A DNA stretch of 35,052 nucleotides from Bacteroidia bacterium (GTDB lineage: Bacteria > Bacteroidota > Bacteroidia > NS11-12g > UBA9320): NCBI GenBank assembly GCA_017640445.1, contig JAEPQQ010000004.1:14214-49265 (forward strand), written 5' to 3'. The notes below the pieces were generated by a model that ran no database searches, had not been told where the DNA came from, and saw nothing but the letters and a program-made list of their open reading frames with translations. The position numbers and the translations under genes are program-made. Below, piece by piece: positions 8,189 through 16,709 of this stretch (position 1 is its first letter; each line of letters starts with the position of its first letter).

Positions 8189-9988
8189 TTAGGTGTACCG
8201 TTTCTTTCGGATAAACGCATTAACAAGTCCGAATAGTATGAGGAGGACAATAGGTACCACCATATTGATCATTTGCCATTTGGTCTTTTCCGACTTCACC
8301 CTGGCCTTATCAAGCAGACGAAGCGTGATCTTCTTGGAACGGACCTCAATTAGGTTAGACTCGTCGCAGAGGTAATCTACGCAATTCAGAAAGAACTTTC
8401 GATTGGCAAACTCAATGGGTTTTCCTGCAGCTCGGGTGGCATATTTGTCGTAACCAAGCGGATAGATTTGCGTTCGTTCCTTATTGGTTTCGTTACGGAT
8501 AAGGTCACCGTCAGCAATCATGATCATCGCGTTGTTTTCCACTTTCTCCTTAAACTCTATCGGGCTTTTCGACTTCATTGCTCGTCTGTGTGCAAACAGG
8601 GATTGAAATTCACCCTCAACCAATACCGCAGCCATATTGTACGGTTTTCGGAACATTTCAGCAGTAGGTTTTAGGCGGAGTAGGTCAAACGAGATGTTAA
8701 CCGGATTGTTCGCTACCCGGCTAATCTGAGACGAGTTTAGAAGGTTGGTCTTTTTGAGTTTTTTATTGGGCAGGGTGTCAATAGACGCTGAATATCTGCC
8801 CCATACTTCGGGTACATTACGGCCTATTGGATGATCGTTGTTGGTTGTAAAAAGTGGATAGAACAGCCAGGGCATGTAACCGGGTTGTCCGCTGCCACCC
8901 TGTGCCAGAACCGGAATTATGTTACAGTTCATATCCTGAATCAAGTTCGGGTTTATGCGAATACCGTATCGAAACAATAAATCATTTACGTTGAGGTTGT
9001 AATTGGCGGTCATAATGGAACCATACTTTGCAACGCTGTCCATTTCTGCAATAAGCGGTTCGGCCAACCAAATGACCTTGCCTCCATTCATAACGTATTG
9101 ATCAATCAAGAACAGTTCCTCATCCAGGAAGTTAATTCGGGGTTTGGCGATAATGAGAGCATCGTACCGCTTCATTTTACTCATTACTCCATTCAACAAT
9201 ATCTTCCCGCTTTCCTCGGGGTTTCGTTGCATTTCCGCAAGGAATTGCTTGGTACACGCCGTGTCGGTTAGATTTATATTGATTTGGTCAACGGTGTAGA
9301 AGTCTTGTAGTGCCTGTGTAATATCGGCTACGTCTATAGGTTCTAGCTCCTGGTGTCCCTGAGTAAAGGCTATTTTGATTTCTTTCTCAACAACACATTT
9401 TCGAATGACGTTACCAATTTCATATTCGAGTAGTTCGATGCTACCATTGATATCGTTGTCTAACGATTGCCCCAACTCTCGTTTTAGGAGGTTTAACGGG
9501 TATTCCTTGCCTTTGTAAGAAACCAGAGCTGCGGGGATGATGTAACGTTCGGAGGTGGCTTCGTCCTGCCCTATTTCTGGTTGCGTAACCTGTAGGCCCT
9601 TGCCTGTAAGCTGCGTAAGGATGTCTTTCTTCTCCTTAAGCGGTTTATCGGTTAACAAATCGTCGAACCGGTATTCTATTTTTCCTTTTGATATGTGCTG
9701 AAACTCGTTCAACATATCACGGGTAGCGTTTTTCAAACGGCGGTACTCTTGGGGAAACTCGCCATCCAGAAATACCTGTACGTATACCGTTTCGTCCAGT
9801 TTGCCCACCAGTTCTTTTGTGGCTTGCGAAAGGGTGTATCGCTTTTCACGCGTAAGGTCAAAGCGTTTGTATACGATATCTGCTCCGATGTTAAGCAATA
9901 CAATAACCGCAACAAGGATTACGAATTGCCAAAGACTCTTGCCTTTTTCGGACGACTTCTTAGCCAACTTTTTGTTTTCCTCTACCAT
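8189..9988 (-). CDS. gldG: Gliding motility ABC transporter auxiliary protein GldG
   Basis: A 599-aa protein with one N-terminal membrane helix (about residues 19-37, WQFVILVAVIVLLNIGADI), a large extracytoplasmic region and one C-terminal helix (about 575-593) ending in RKKRYT. The RFDLTREKRYTLS motif after the first helix is characteristic of GldG and the related ABC-type uncharacterised transport (PF09822) family. With GldA (ATPase) and GldF (permease) it forms an ABC transporter found in gliding Bacteroidota; the cargo is not known, and many gliding species lack it. Its ATG overlaps the end of gldF by 7 bases. A gap of 72 bases separates it from the next minus-strand gene. Confidence 0.95.
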   Translation of the reverse strand: MVEENKKLAKKSSEKGKSLWQFVILVAVIVLLNIGADIVYKRFDLTREKRYTLSQATKELVGKLDETVYVQVFLDGEFPQEYRRLKNATRDMLNEFQHISKGKIEYRFDDLLTDKPLKEKKDILTQLTGKGLQVTQPEIGQDEATSERYIIPAALVSYKGKEYPLNLLKRELGQSLDNDINGSIELLEYEIGNVIRKCVVEKEIKIAFTQGHQELEPIDVADITQALQDFYTVDQININLTDTACTKQFLAEMQRNPEESGKILLNGVMSKMKRYDALIIAKPRINFLDEELFLIDQYVMNGGKVIWLAEPLIAEMDSVAKYGSIMTANYNLNVNDLLFRYGIRINPNLIQDMNCNIIPVLAQGGSGQPGYMPWLFYPLFTTNNDHPIGRNVPEVWGRYSASIDTLPNKKLKKTNLLNSSQISRVANNPVNISFDLLRLKPTAEMFRKPYNMAAVLVEGEFQSLFAHRRAMKSKSPIEFKEKVENNAMIMIADGDLIRNETNKERTQIYPLGYDKYATRAAGKPIEFANRKFFLNCVDYLCDESNLIEVRSKKITLRLLDKARVKSEKTKWQMINMVVPIVLLILFGLVNAFIRKKRYT

Positions 9989-10710
9989 TTCCGTTTCCCG
10001 AATGAAAGTTTTGTTAGACCAAGAAAAACAGCGATGAAACTGACAAAATATACCAGATCGCGGGTGTCTACCACACCTCGACTAATGGATTGGTAGTGAT
10101 AGTCTATTCCCAACCATTCCACATAATAGTTGAGTTTGCCCGTACCAAATGAACCGGTTAACTGACCCATTACCGAAAAGGTAATAAAGCACAATACAGC
10201 CGATAGTATAAAGGCTACAATTTGATTATCGGTGAGTGATGAAGCAAACAACCCAACACTCACATAACAGCCACCCAGAAACAACAAACCAATGTACGAC
10301 CCCCACATAGCACCTGTATCAATGTTTCCCTTTGGGCTCCCTAATTGATAAATGGTGTAGTAATAGAGTAAGGTTGGCAACAGCGCAAAAACCACCAAGG
10401 TTAGCCCTGCGAAGAACTTGCCCAGTATTATTTGCCAATCGGTGATGGGGTGGGTGGTTAGCAGTTCAATTGTACCGCCCTTTTTTTCTTCGGCAAACGA
10501 TCGCATCGTTATGGCCGAGATCAGGAAAATAAACACCCAGGGCGCCATCATAAACAAAGTATCGAGACTTGCAGCACCATAGTCTAAGGCATTGGTGTCT
10601 TTATATATCCACATAAAGAGGCCAATGGCCAGAAGAAAAGCAGCCACCACAATGTATGCGATGAGCGAGCTCAAAAAACTCCTGATTTCCTTTTGCAGTA
10701 TACTCAACAT
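9982..10710 (-). CDS. gldF: Gliding motility ABC transporter permease GldF
   Basis: A 242-aa ABC-2-type permease with six hydrophobic segments. The region after the second helix reads MRSFAEEKKGGTIELLTTHP, a conserved coupling segment of the GldF/NosY-like permeases. The length matches the family. It starts one base after the gldA stop codon and overlaps gldG by 7 bases, so the three gld genes are read as one coupled unit. Placement in the inner membrane as partner of GldA is inferred from the family and the gene order. Confidence 0.96.
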   Translation of the reverse strand: MLSILQKEIRSFLSSLIAYIVVAAFLLAIGLFMWIYKDTNALDYGAASLDTLFMMAPWVFIFLISAITMRSFAEEKKGGTIELLTTHPITDWQIILGKFFAGLTLVVFALLPTLLYYYTIYQLGSPKGNIDTGAMWGSYIGLLFLGGCYVSVGLFASSLTDNQIVAFILSAVLCFITFSVMGQLTGSFGTGKLNYYVEWLGIDYHYQSISRGVVDTRDLVYFVSFIAVFLGLTKLSFGKRKW

Positions 10711-10711
10711 A

Positions 10712-11620
10712 TCAGTTTGTAATGGACCGGAAAATGTGTTCCAGGTTTTGTGCTTCTTCTTTTTGTTCCAGAATAATATTACCCGAGTTTACAGCAAAGT
10801 TGAACAGTTTTTCCTGGGCGTCAACAGCCTTGTCGCTCACAAGGCGAAAGGTGTTGTCGTTCAAGTCTTCAAGCGCCTCAATTCCTTCTACTTTTTTTAG
10901 ATCAATAACGTTCACAGGATTCTTGAACTTCACTACAAAAACGCGTTGTGAATTGTGTTTTGTCTGAAGGTTTCCAATGCTGTCGTCAGCCGCGAGTTCT
11001 CCTTTGTTAATGATAATAACCCGGTTGCACATGGCTTCTACTTCTTGCATAATATGAGTAGAGAGCAGAACGGTTCTTTCCTGACCTATTTCTTTGATGA
11101 GTTTGCGTATTTCCGTTATCTGGTTTGGGTCCAAACCGGAAGTGGGTTCATCCAGTATGAGCACCTTAGGGTCGCTCATGAGAGCTTGCGCCATACCAAC
11201 ACGTTGTTTATAGCCCTTTGAGAGGCTGCCAATCTTCTTACTGGCCTCACGGGTTAGTCCCGTGAGTTCTACCATGTGGTCTACGCGTTTCCCAGTACCT
11301 TTTCTGATACCACAGAGGTCGGCAATAAAGCGAAGGTATTCCTTCACGTACATGTCGTAATAGAGCGGGTTGTGTTCCGGTAGATAGCCAATTTGCTGGC
11401 GTATCTTCAACGAGTCGGTTTCGATACTCAACCCACCTACACGAGCCGTGCCCGATGTAGGTGTAATGTAGCAGGTTAGCATTTTCATGGTGGTGCTTTT
11501 GCCCGCCCCATTGGGTCCAAGAAAACCAACCACCTGACCGCTTGGAATTTCAAAAGAGAGGTCGTTTACGGCCCATTGACTCCCATATTGTTTCGAAATC
11601 CTGCTAACCTCTATAGACAT
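10712..11620 (-). CDS. gldA: Gliding motility ABC transporter ATP-binding protein GldA
   Basis: A 302-aa ABC ATPase. Walker A is GPNGAGKST (residues 35-43), the signature region is LSKGYKQR (133-140, with Lys in place of the usual Gly), Walker B is VLILDEP (153-159), and STH forms the H-loop. About 80 residues after the ATPase core form the extension typical of GldA. It starts 7 bases after the stop of the large T9SS-sorted protein gene, with no terminator between them, so the two are probably on one transcript. In Flavobacterium johnsoniae gldA is not next to gldFG, whereas here all three are contiguous. Confidence 0.95.
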   Translation of the reverse strand: MSIEVSRISKQYGSQWAVNDLSFEIPSGQVVGFLGPNGAGKSTTMKMLTCYITPTSGTARVGGLSIETDSLKIRQQIGYLPEHNPLYYDMYVKEYLRFIADLCGIRKGTGKRVDHMVELTGLTREASKKIGSLSKGYKQRVGMAQALMSDPKVLILDEPTSGLDPNQITEIRKLIKEIGQERTVLLSTHIMQEVEAMCNRVIIINKGELAADDSIGNLQTKHNSQRVFVVKFKNPVNVIDLKKVEGIEALEDLNDNTFRLVSDKAVDAQEKLFNFAVNSGNIILEQKEEAQNLEHIFRSITN

Positions 11621-11627
11621 TCGTTCT

Positions 11628-14561
11628 TTATTCGACTAGAATCTTTAACGCCGCAGATCCATTTGAATTGTTCAACCAAACAAAATAGCTGCCTGTTGCT
11701 AAGCCTTCAACGTCCAACTCAATCTCATTTTTACCCACATAGGTGTCGTGAGATGTTTGAGTCATCGTCTTGCCAGCTATGTCAACTATGCGTATAACCA
11801 TTTGGTCTGGGTTAAAGGCTTCAAAACTGATGAAAACACGTTCAGAAGCAGGAACCGGATAGTATTTCAGTTCCGCTAGCTTAAGGTTTTCAATCGCATC
11901 GTTGCACGTCATGGTATCCAGTGTCATCGACGCTGATCCTTTACATCCGTTTCCGTCAGTAACGGTTACAGAGTATTCTCGTGCTTCTTTGGCATAAATG
12001 CTTGCATCGGTAGAACCCGTGTTCCAGTCGTATTCAGCAAATCCCGCTCCAGGGGTAAGGAGGAGAGAATCACCAATACAAATGGTTGTATCGTTGCGCA
12101 GGCTGATCGTAGGGTTTGCTACATCAGTTACATTGATGGTGTCTGTCCATCTACAAGCGTATTTATCGGTAACGCGCAGCCAGTATTTACCACTGCTTAC
12201 CACGCGTAGAGAGTCATTAGAAGAGCTGGTGTTCCAACGGTAAGAGGCCATGTCTTTTGGTCCAACCAACCAACGTGAACCTCCTAAACAAAGCCCAACA
12301 TCAGGCCCAAGGTCAAATACAGGTTGTTTGCGTTGGAAGAGTTTAATGGTATCGTACGATGGGCAATTAAAACTATTGCTTGCTCTCAAGTGATACGTTC
12401 CCGCTTGCGAAACCGTAATATTCTGCAGGCTTGAAGCCGTATCGTTCCAAACATAGTTGCTTAGTGCTCCTGGTCCAAGAATGGTGTATGTGCCACCTTC
12501 ACAGAAGGTGTCGTCTGCACCAAGGCTAAACGGAGAAGAGGGGTTGGTTAACACCCGGATATCGTCGGTGAACATACAACCGTTCGTATCAACCACTTCC
12601 AGAACAAATGTTTTTGATGTAGAAGTAGTAACGCTTTGTTGGCTTGATTCTCCATTGTTCCAGTCGTAGCTCTTCATATTTGCTGGTCCCGTAAGCGTTA
12701 TTCCATCAACTTCACAAATGGTTGTGTCGTTTCCAAGACTGAAGCTTGGAAGGTTGTAAACCGTAATAATGGATGTGTCGCGATAGGTACAGCTGTTGAT
12801 ATCACTACCCGTGAAGTAAATCGTATCGTGTAGCTTTATCTTAATCGACTTTCCAGTCGCGCTAATGTGATTGCCTTCCCAGCCATAGTTTACCAGGTTA
12901 GAAGAACCAATTAAGATAATTGAATCACCATCACACATGCTGGAGTCACGCACGAAGTCTTCTTTCAACAAGGTATTTACGGTAACCTTAACCGTTGAAG
13001 AGTCTTTTACACACTTACCGTCTTTAGAAGAAACAACCAACTTGTACGTAGTGGTTTCAGAAGGTTTTACTGAAGGGTTTGCTTCTTTGCTCACAGAAGA
13101 TCCTGAACCGTCTGTCCAGGTGTAAAGCATGCCAGGGGTTTCTACCACACCAATTTTTACCGTGGCTCCTTCACAAATCTCAATTTCGGCCTTGGGAACC
13201 TGGGCAGAAAGCTTGCAACAAAGTGTACTATCCTTCGTGGTGGTCACGTCGGTAGTAGAAAGTGTTGGTATAGAGGTTGTTAAACCAGTTGTAACACTTC
13301 CAAACGACTTACTGGCAAAATTGATGGTAGAAGACTGCAATACATCGCTTACCTCATTACAATTTACACCACCTCGCGAGTTTGTTTTAATGAGGTACCA
13401 ATCATCACCACTACTGTTTCCGAACGAGTTAGACGTGCTCAGAATAGCAAACCCGCCGTCTCGTGTATTGGTGATATCTGTCGGCCAGTGCCCGTCGGTG
13501 TTACTTCCACCAATGATGCTAAATCCTGATAGTTGTGCAGATGAGTTGTACTCTGCATAAACCACTTCCTGATTGCCGTTCATCGGGTCGGTATAACCAA
13601 CAACGGCATATTCGCTGTTGTTTCCTGGTTTTACAATAACGTCAAAGGCCCGGTCGTTACCTTGCGAACCTGAAACAGCTGATGATTGGATGGTACCATT
13701 TGTATCGGTTACCACAAACATCATGTCGTTGTCTCCTGCACTAATTGCTTTGGTCCAACCGGCCATTACATATGCATTCTTGTCTGTTTTAATGTCCCAT
13801 GCAACGTCATCCGCAACGGAACCAACTGTCTTCATCCATTTGAAGTTACCGGTTGAGTCGAATTTAGCAACAAACGCATCGGAGTTACCCGAGTGTCCGG
13901 TTAACCCACCTTGCGTAATGCTGTCGTACGTAGTCATACCACACAATACCACATTACCCTTTGAGTCCTCAGCCAGGCCGTAAGCCTCGTCGTTTCCATC
14001 GCTACCAAACTTCTTGTACCAACGAACTTTTCCTGATCCGGAAAGTTTGGCAAGAAAGCCATCGTCGCCGGTGGTGTCATTTTTTACATATCCTGCTATG
14101 TAGAAGCCCGAGCCGAAGAACGAGCGAATTACATTGTAACCATCTTCAATGCTATCGGAAGCAATGGTTTGCGTCCATTCAATTTTTCCGTTTTTGTCTG
14201 TTTTGAATATGAGAGCATCGTCGTTTGACTTGTTGTACGAGTTGGTTGTTCCAACAACAACATAACCCGAATCGTTGGTCACACTTACATTCCACCCTAC
14301 GTCGTCGCCGCTTCCACCATAGGCTTTTGCCCATTCAATACCTCCAAGTCCATCTGTTTTAACCAGGTAAACGTCTTTTTTCCCTTTACCAAAACTGGTT
14401 GTATATCCAACAGAAATAAAACCTCCGTCGAAGGTTTGTTCGATGCCGTAACTATTCTCGGTACCTGAACCTCCGAGGTTACGTTGAAACAAAGTTTGTT
14501 GGGCAAGTCCGGTTAAGGTTGCTACGAATAAAGCCAATAGCGTAGTAAGTGTTTTTCTCAT
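11628..14561 (-). CDS. T9SS-secreted surface protein: seven propeller-like repeats, six Ig/PKD-like repeats, type A sorting domain
   Basis: A 977-aa exported protein. Residues 1-20 are a signal peptide with likely cleavage after GLA. Up to about residue 400 there are seven repeats of roughly 55 residues, each with a GY/GxT strand, a D(V/A)YLVKTD-type strand and a G-W/Y-x-V turn, consistent with a seven-bladed beta-propeller. After a Ser/Thr-rich link come about six Ig/PKD-like repeats; several open with SLGNDTTIC-type motifs, have a YxWN core and close with NGC, giving one Cys pair per repeat. The last 80 residues (YPVPASERVFISF to the end) are a type A sorting domain with the GLATGSYFVW strand, directing T9SS export and attachment. 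Ligand unknown. It is directly upstream of gldA. Confidence 0.93.
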   Translation of the reverse strand: MRKTLTTLLALFVATLTGLAQQTLFQRNLGGSGTENSYGIEQTFDGGFISVGYTTSFGKGKKDVYLVKTDGLGGIEWAKAYGGSGDDVGWNVSVTNDSGYVVVGTTNSYNKSNDDALIFKTDKNGKIEWTQTIASDSIEDGYNVIRSFFGSGFYIAGYVKNDTTGDDGFLAKLSGSGKVRWYKKFGSDGNDEAYGLAEDSKGNVVLCGMTTYDSITQGGLTGHSGNSDAFVAKFDSTGNFKWMKTVGSVADDVAWDIKTDKNAYVMAGWTKAISAGDNDMMFVVTDTNGTIQSSAVSGSQGNDRAFDVIVKPGNNSEYAVVGYTDPMNGNQEVVYAEYNSSAQLSGFSIIGGSNTDGHWPTDITNTRDGGFAILSTSNSFGNSSGDDWYLIKTNSRGGVNCNEVSDVLQSSTINFASKSFGSVTTGLTTSIPTLSTTDVTTTKDSTLCCKLSAQVPKAEIEICEGATVKIGVVETPGMLYTWTDGSGSSVSKEANPSVKPSETTTYKLVVSSKDGKCVKDSSTVKVTVNTLLKEDFVRDSSMCDGDSIILIGSSNLVNYGWEGNHISATGKSIKIKLHDTIYFTGSDINSCTYRDTSIITVYNLPSFSLGNDTTICEVDGITLTGPANMKSYDWNNGESSQQSVTTSTSKTFVLEVVDTNGCMFTDDIRVLTNPSSPFSLGADDTFCEGGTYTILGPGALSNYVWNDTASSLQNITVSQAGTYHLRASNSFNCPSYDTIKLFQRKQPVFDLGPDVGLCLGGSRWLVGPKDMASYRWNTSSSNDSLRVVSSGKYWLRVTDKYACRWTDTINVTDVANPTISLRNDTTICIGDSLLLTPGAGFAEYDWNTGSTDASIYAKEAREYSVTVTDGNGCKGSASMTLDTMTCNDAIENLKLAELKYYPVPASERVFISFEAFNPDQMVIRIVDIAGKTMTQTSHDTYVGKNEIELDVEGLATGSYFVWLNNSNGSAALKILVE

Positions 14562-14653
14562 TTTTTCGATCGTATATTCAGATAAATTAACCGTTTAAAA
14601 CAGTCAATATCAAAGCAATCCGCAATCTAAATAATCTGGACTACATTTCGAAT

Positions 14654-14678
14654 AAAAACCCCCTAGAATAGGGATTTT
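14654..14678 (-). terminator. Rho-independent terminator after the tyrS-flavin enzyme operon
   Basis: On the minus strand an A-rich stem reading AAAATCCCTA, a three-base loop and TAGGGGGTTTTT form a hairpin followed by T residues. It overlaps the stop codon of the NADPH-FMN reductase gene and separates this operon from the T9SS protein gene 93 bases downstream. Confidence 0.75.
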
Positions 14679-15252
14679 ATTGCTTAAATCTTATGCATAG
14701 CTGTGTACTGTAGTCTACAAAGTTTTGCAGTCGTTGGTCAAAGCCCGATTCTTGAATGAAGTTCCCGTCTTCATCGAGTTCCTGAGGGGTGTAATGCGAT
14801 TCAAACTTATTTGGAGAACAAACCGACTGTTTGTTCAGGTAGAAAATGAGCTTTTCGAATACGGAAGAAAGCTGCATAGTTGGTAGTCGTCCGCCAATTC
14901 CGCTCGATACACCACCAAAGGCAAACACCTTATTGTCGTATAGGTGTGCATGATTTGCACCGCTATAATGGTTGCACATGTTCGATAGTTCGGGAGTGAT
15001 CAACCAATTATATTCCGGGCTCAGTATGTACACGAGATCAGCATCGGCCCAGGAAGTCAACAGGTTTTTCTGAAATGAGGTGGGATTGTTTTCGTCTAAA
15101 GGAGGTCCGTTAAAGAACGGAATATCATAATGCTGGAAGTCTACAACCTCAACCTCGTGGTTTTTATTTCGATGCAGTCGGGCAATGGCTTTTGCCAACC
15201 GAAGTGTATTATTTCCTGCTCGAGAGGTGCCAGATAGAACTGCAATTTTCAT
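14677..15252 (-). CDS. NADPH-dependent FMN reductase family protein
   Basis: A 191-aa flavodoxin-like protein. The N-terminal strand and phosphate loop read MKIAVLSGTSRAGNNT, which binds FMN phosphate, and SPEYNW (about residues 78-83) corresponds to the PEYN motif that contacts the isoalloxazine ring. Members reduce FMN, quinones, azo dyes or metal ions with NAD(P)H; the substrate here is not known. The residues after PEYN (WLITPELSNMCNHYS) depart from the common GSIPGVLKNALD pattern, so the dimer or substrate pocket may differ. The ATG overlaps the stop of the upstream two-TM gene (ATGA). A terminator follows immediately. Confidence 0.88.
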   Translation of the reverse strand: MKIAVLSGTSRAGNNTLRLAKAIARLHRNKNHEVEVVDFQHYDIPFFNGPPLDENNPTSFQKNLLTSWADADLVYILSPEYNWLITPELSNMCNHYSGANHAHLYDNKVFAFGGVSSGIGGRLPTMQLSSVFEKLIFYLNKQSVCSPNKFESHYTPQELDEDGNFIQESGFDQRLQNFVDYSTQLCIRFKQ

Positions 15253-15857
15253 TTAGGAGTCTCCACTTTTAAATACTTGCTTATGAATTGTACGTTTTTC
15301 AGGTTACGGCCCATATCAATGAAGTCAAGCCAAAATCGTGGTTTGCTTTGTACGATATAACCACCATCACCCGGTTGGAGTTGAACAACATCCCGGAAGC
15401 CAAATTTGTTCTTTACATACAGGGTAAAACCATTTTTTAGGCTTGAAAGCTTCCAGAAAGGATTTTCTGTTTCCAGATTCCGTAGCTTCTTTTCTACTTG
15501 CTCGCTCGACAGCATCTCTGAATGCGTGATGCGGTATCGTTGCCGTACTTTAAGGTATTGTTTTAAGTCGAAGTTGCCCAGTTCTTCGAACGAAAGGGCA
15601 TGCCAGGTATTTAATGCCAGGCCAATGCCAAGGGCAATCATGATGGCCCAGTTATAATCAATAACAAAGAAATCATAACCGTATTTCAGTACGAGCTGGC
15701 CTCCCTGTTGAATAATGTTACCATTCTCGTCGACAATAGTAGCCGTATTTGGTTTTTTGAGGGAAATAAGAGCAAGGCTAAACGGAAATGCGATCAGCGA
15801 AACCTTGATCCAATTAACCAAATAGATAAACAGTTTGAAGAAGGATCGTGCGTTCAT
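15249..15857 (-). CDS. Two-transmembrane protein, possibly a divergent 2TM-domain protein
   Basis: A 202-aa protein not confidently assigned. Two hydrophobic helices are visible: about residues 8-30 (LFIYLVNWIKVSLIAFPFS) and 68-86 (WAIMIALGIGLALNTWHAL). The second resembles the GWGIGLxxHaxxxF helix of the 2TM domain often attached to LytTR or kinase modules, but the connecting loop is longer than usual. The remaining 110 residues are charged, include a KQYLKVRQRYRI segment and a Phe/Trp-rich region near the C-terminus, and are probably cytoplasmic. It sits between the two flavin enzyme genes with no spacing upstream and a 4-base overlap downstream, so it is expressed with them. Function unknown. 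Confidence 0.75.
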   Translation of the reverse strand: MNARSFFKLFIYLVNWIKVSLIAFPFSLALISLKKPNTATIVDENGNIIQQGGQLVLKYGYDFFVIDYNWAIMIALGIGLALNTWHALSFEELGNFDLKQYLKVRQRYRITHSEMLSSEQVEKKLRNLETENPFWKLSSLKNGFTLYVKNKFGFRDVVQLQPGDGGYIVQSKPRFWLDFIDMGRNLKNVQFISKYLKVETPK

Positions 15858-16709
15858 TTAAGCATTTTTAACAAGCAAATTGAGAGCTTCTTGGGTTTGG
15901 TTGTCAGCCAGCAGTGTTTTGGCTGTATCAATGGCCATGTCAAACGACATGGTTGGGGTTTTTTCGAGTTCAGAAGCCTCCGGAAGTCGTTCCAATTGGC
16001 CCAGCTTACCTAAGTCGTTTCCTGTGAGTCGGTCCGATGTTCGTATGGCCTCAGGCAATGAATCTATGCCAACACCAATTGCAGTTATCGGTTTGGGAAT
16101 TTCAAATATTGCATCACCATTGGCGCGGCAATAGTAGTTGCCACCCATTCGGGCAACAAGATCTATTTTGAACGGGTCAATTCGATTATTCTCGGTGATT
16201 ACCTCTTCGTCGATGTGAAGTTTAACTACTTCACAAATGATTAGGTTGCCTGCACCACCGTTTTGACCAAGTTCTTTGATTTCGAGCACCTTGCACTCAA
16301 GCTGAACGGGAGATTCTTTAACCCGTGCAGGTTTTACCAGGTCAGAATCAACAGGCGTAAGGCCCGCTTTAACAAATTCATCTACACCTTTGGCGTAAGG
16401 AGAACTTGCCAAACTCATCTGTTCAACCATGTTATATGAAACCAGGTTGATAACTACTTCTGCAACTTCCTTACAGTTGTCGTATGTGTTTTTTGTTTCA
16501 CCGGTTCGCCCACTTCTTGCCGGAGAAAAAACGGCAACGGGTGGGTTGGCACTGAACACATTAAAAAAACTAAATGGAGCCAGGTTTCGGTTACCTTCTT
16601 TGTCTACTGTGCTCGCAAAACAAATCGGCCTGGGGCTAACGCTTCCCAGTAAGTATTGGTGTAATTGTGGTACCGGAATATCACCAGGAAGAATGCTGCG
16701 CATACTCAT
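15858..16709 (-). CDS. Flavin reductase family protein (FMN-binding split barrel)
   Basis: A 283-aa flavoredoxin-type protein. The split-barrel core has SVSPRPICFASTVD, NLAPFSFFNVFSANPP and SPARSGRTGETKNTYDN, the FMN-binding pattern of the family, then ECKVLEIKELG and FKIDLVARMGGNYYCRA. About 80 extra residues follow the core, ending in an acidic helical segment. Members reduce FMN with NAD(P)H or pass electrons as flavoproteins. Two adjacent Met codons (1 and 3) could both start; the first is used because it fits directly against the tyrS stop, although either is possible. The stop abuts the next start with no spacer. Confidence 0.9.
   Translation of the reverse strand: MSMRSILPGDIPVPQLHQYLLGSVSPRPICFASTVDKEGNRNLAPFSFFNVFSANPPVAVFSPARSGRTGETKNTYDNCKEVAEVVINLVSYNMVEQMSLASSPYAKGVDEFVKAGLTPVDSDLVKPARVKESPVQLECKVLEIKELGQNGGAGNLIICEVVKLHIDEEVITENNRIDPFKIDLVARMGGNYYCRANGDAIFEIPKPITAIGVGIDSLPEAIRTSDRLTGNDLGKLGQLERLPEASELEKTPTMSFDMAIDTAKTLLADNQTQEALNLLVKNA

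Noticed and set aside
13129..13560. 143-codon open frame opposite the large T9SS protein gene
   Set aside because: It is a shadow in another frame: no recognisable domain, and the minus-strand protein has clear repeats throughout the same span. The same applies to the 170-codon frame at 19244-19756.
11628..14561. Repeats in the T9SS protein as a tandem DNA repeat or CRISPR-like array
   Set aside because: The repetition is at protein level (propeller and Ig/PKD units) with diverged DNA and no constant spacer or repeat.
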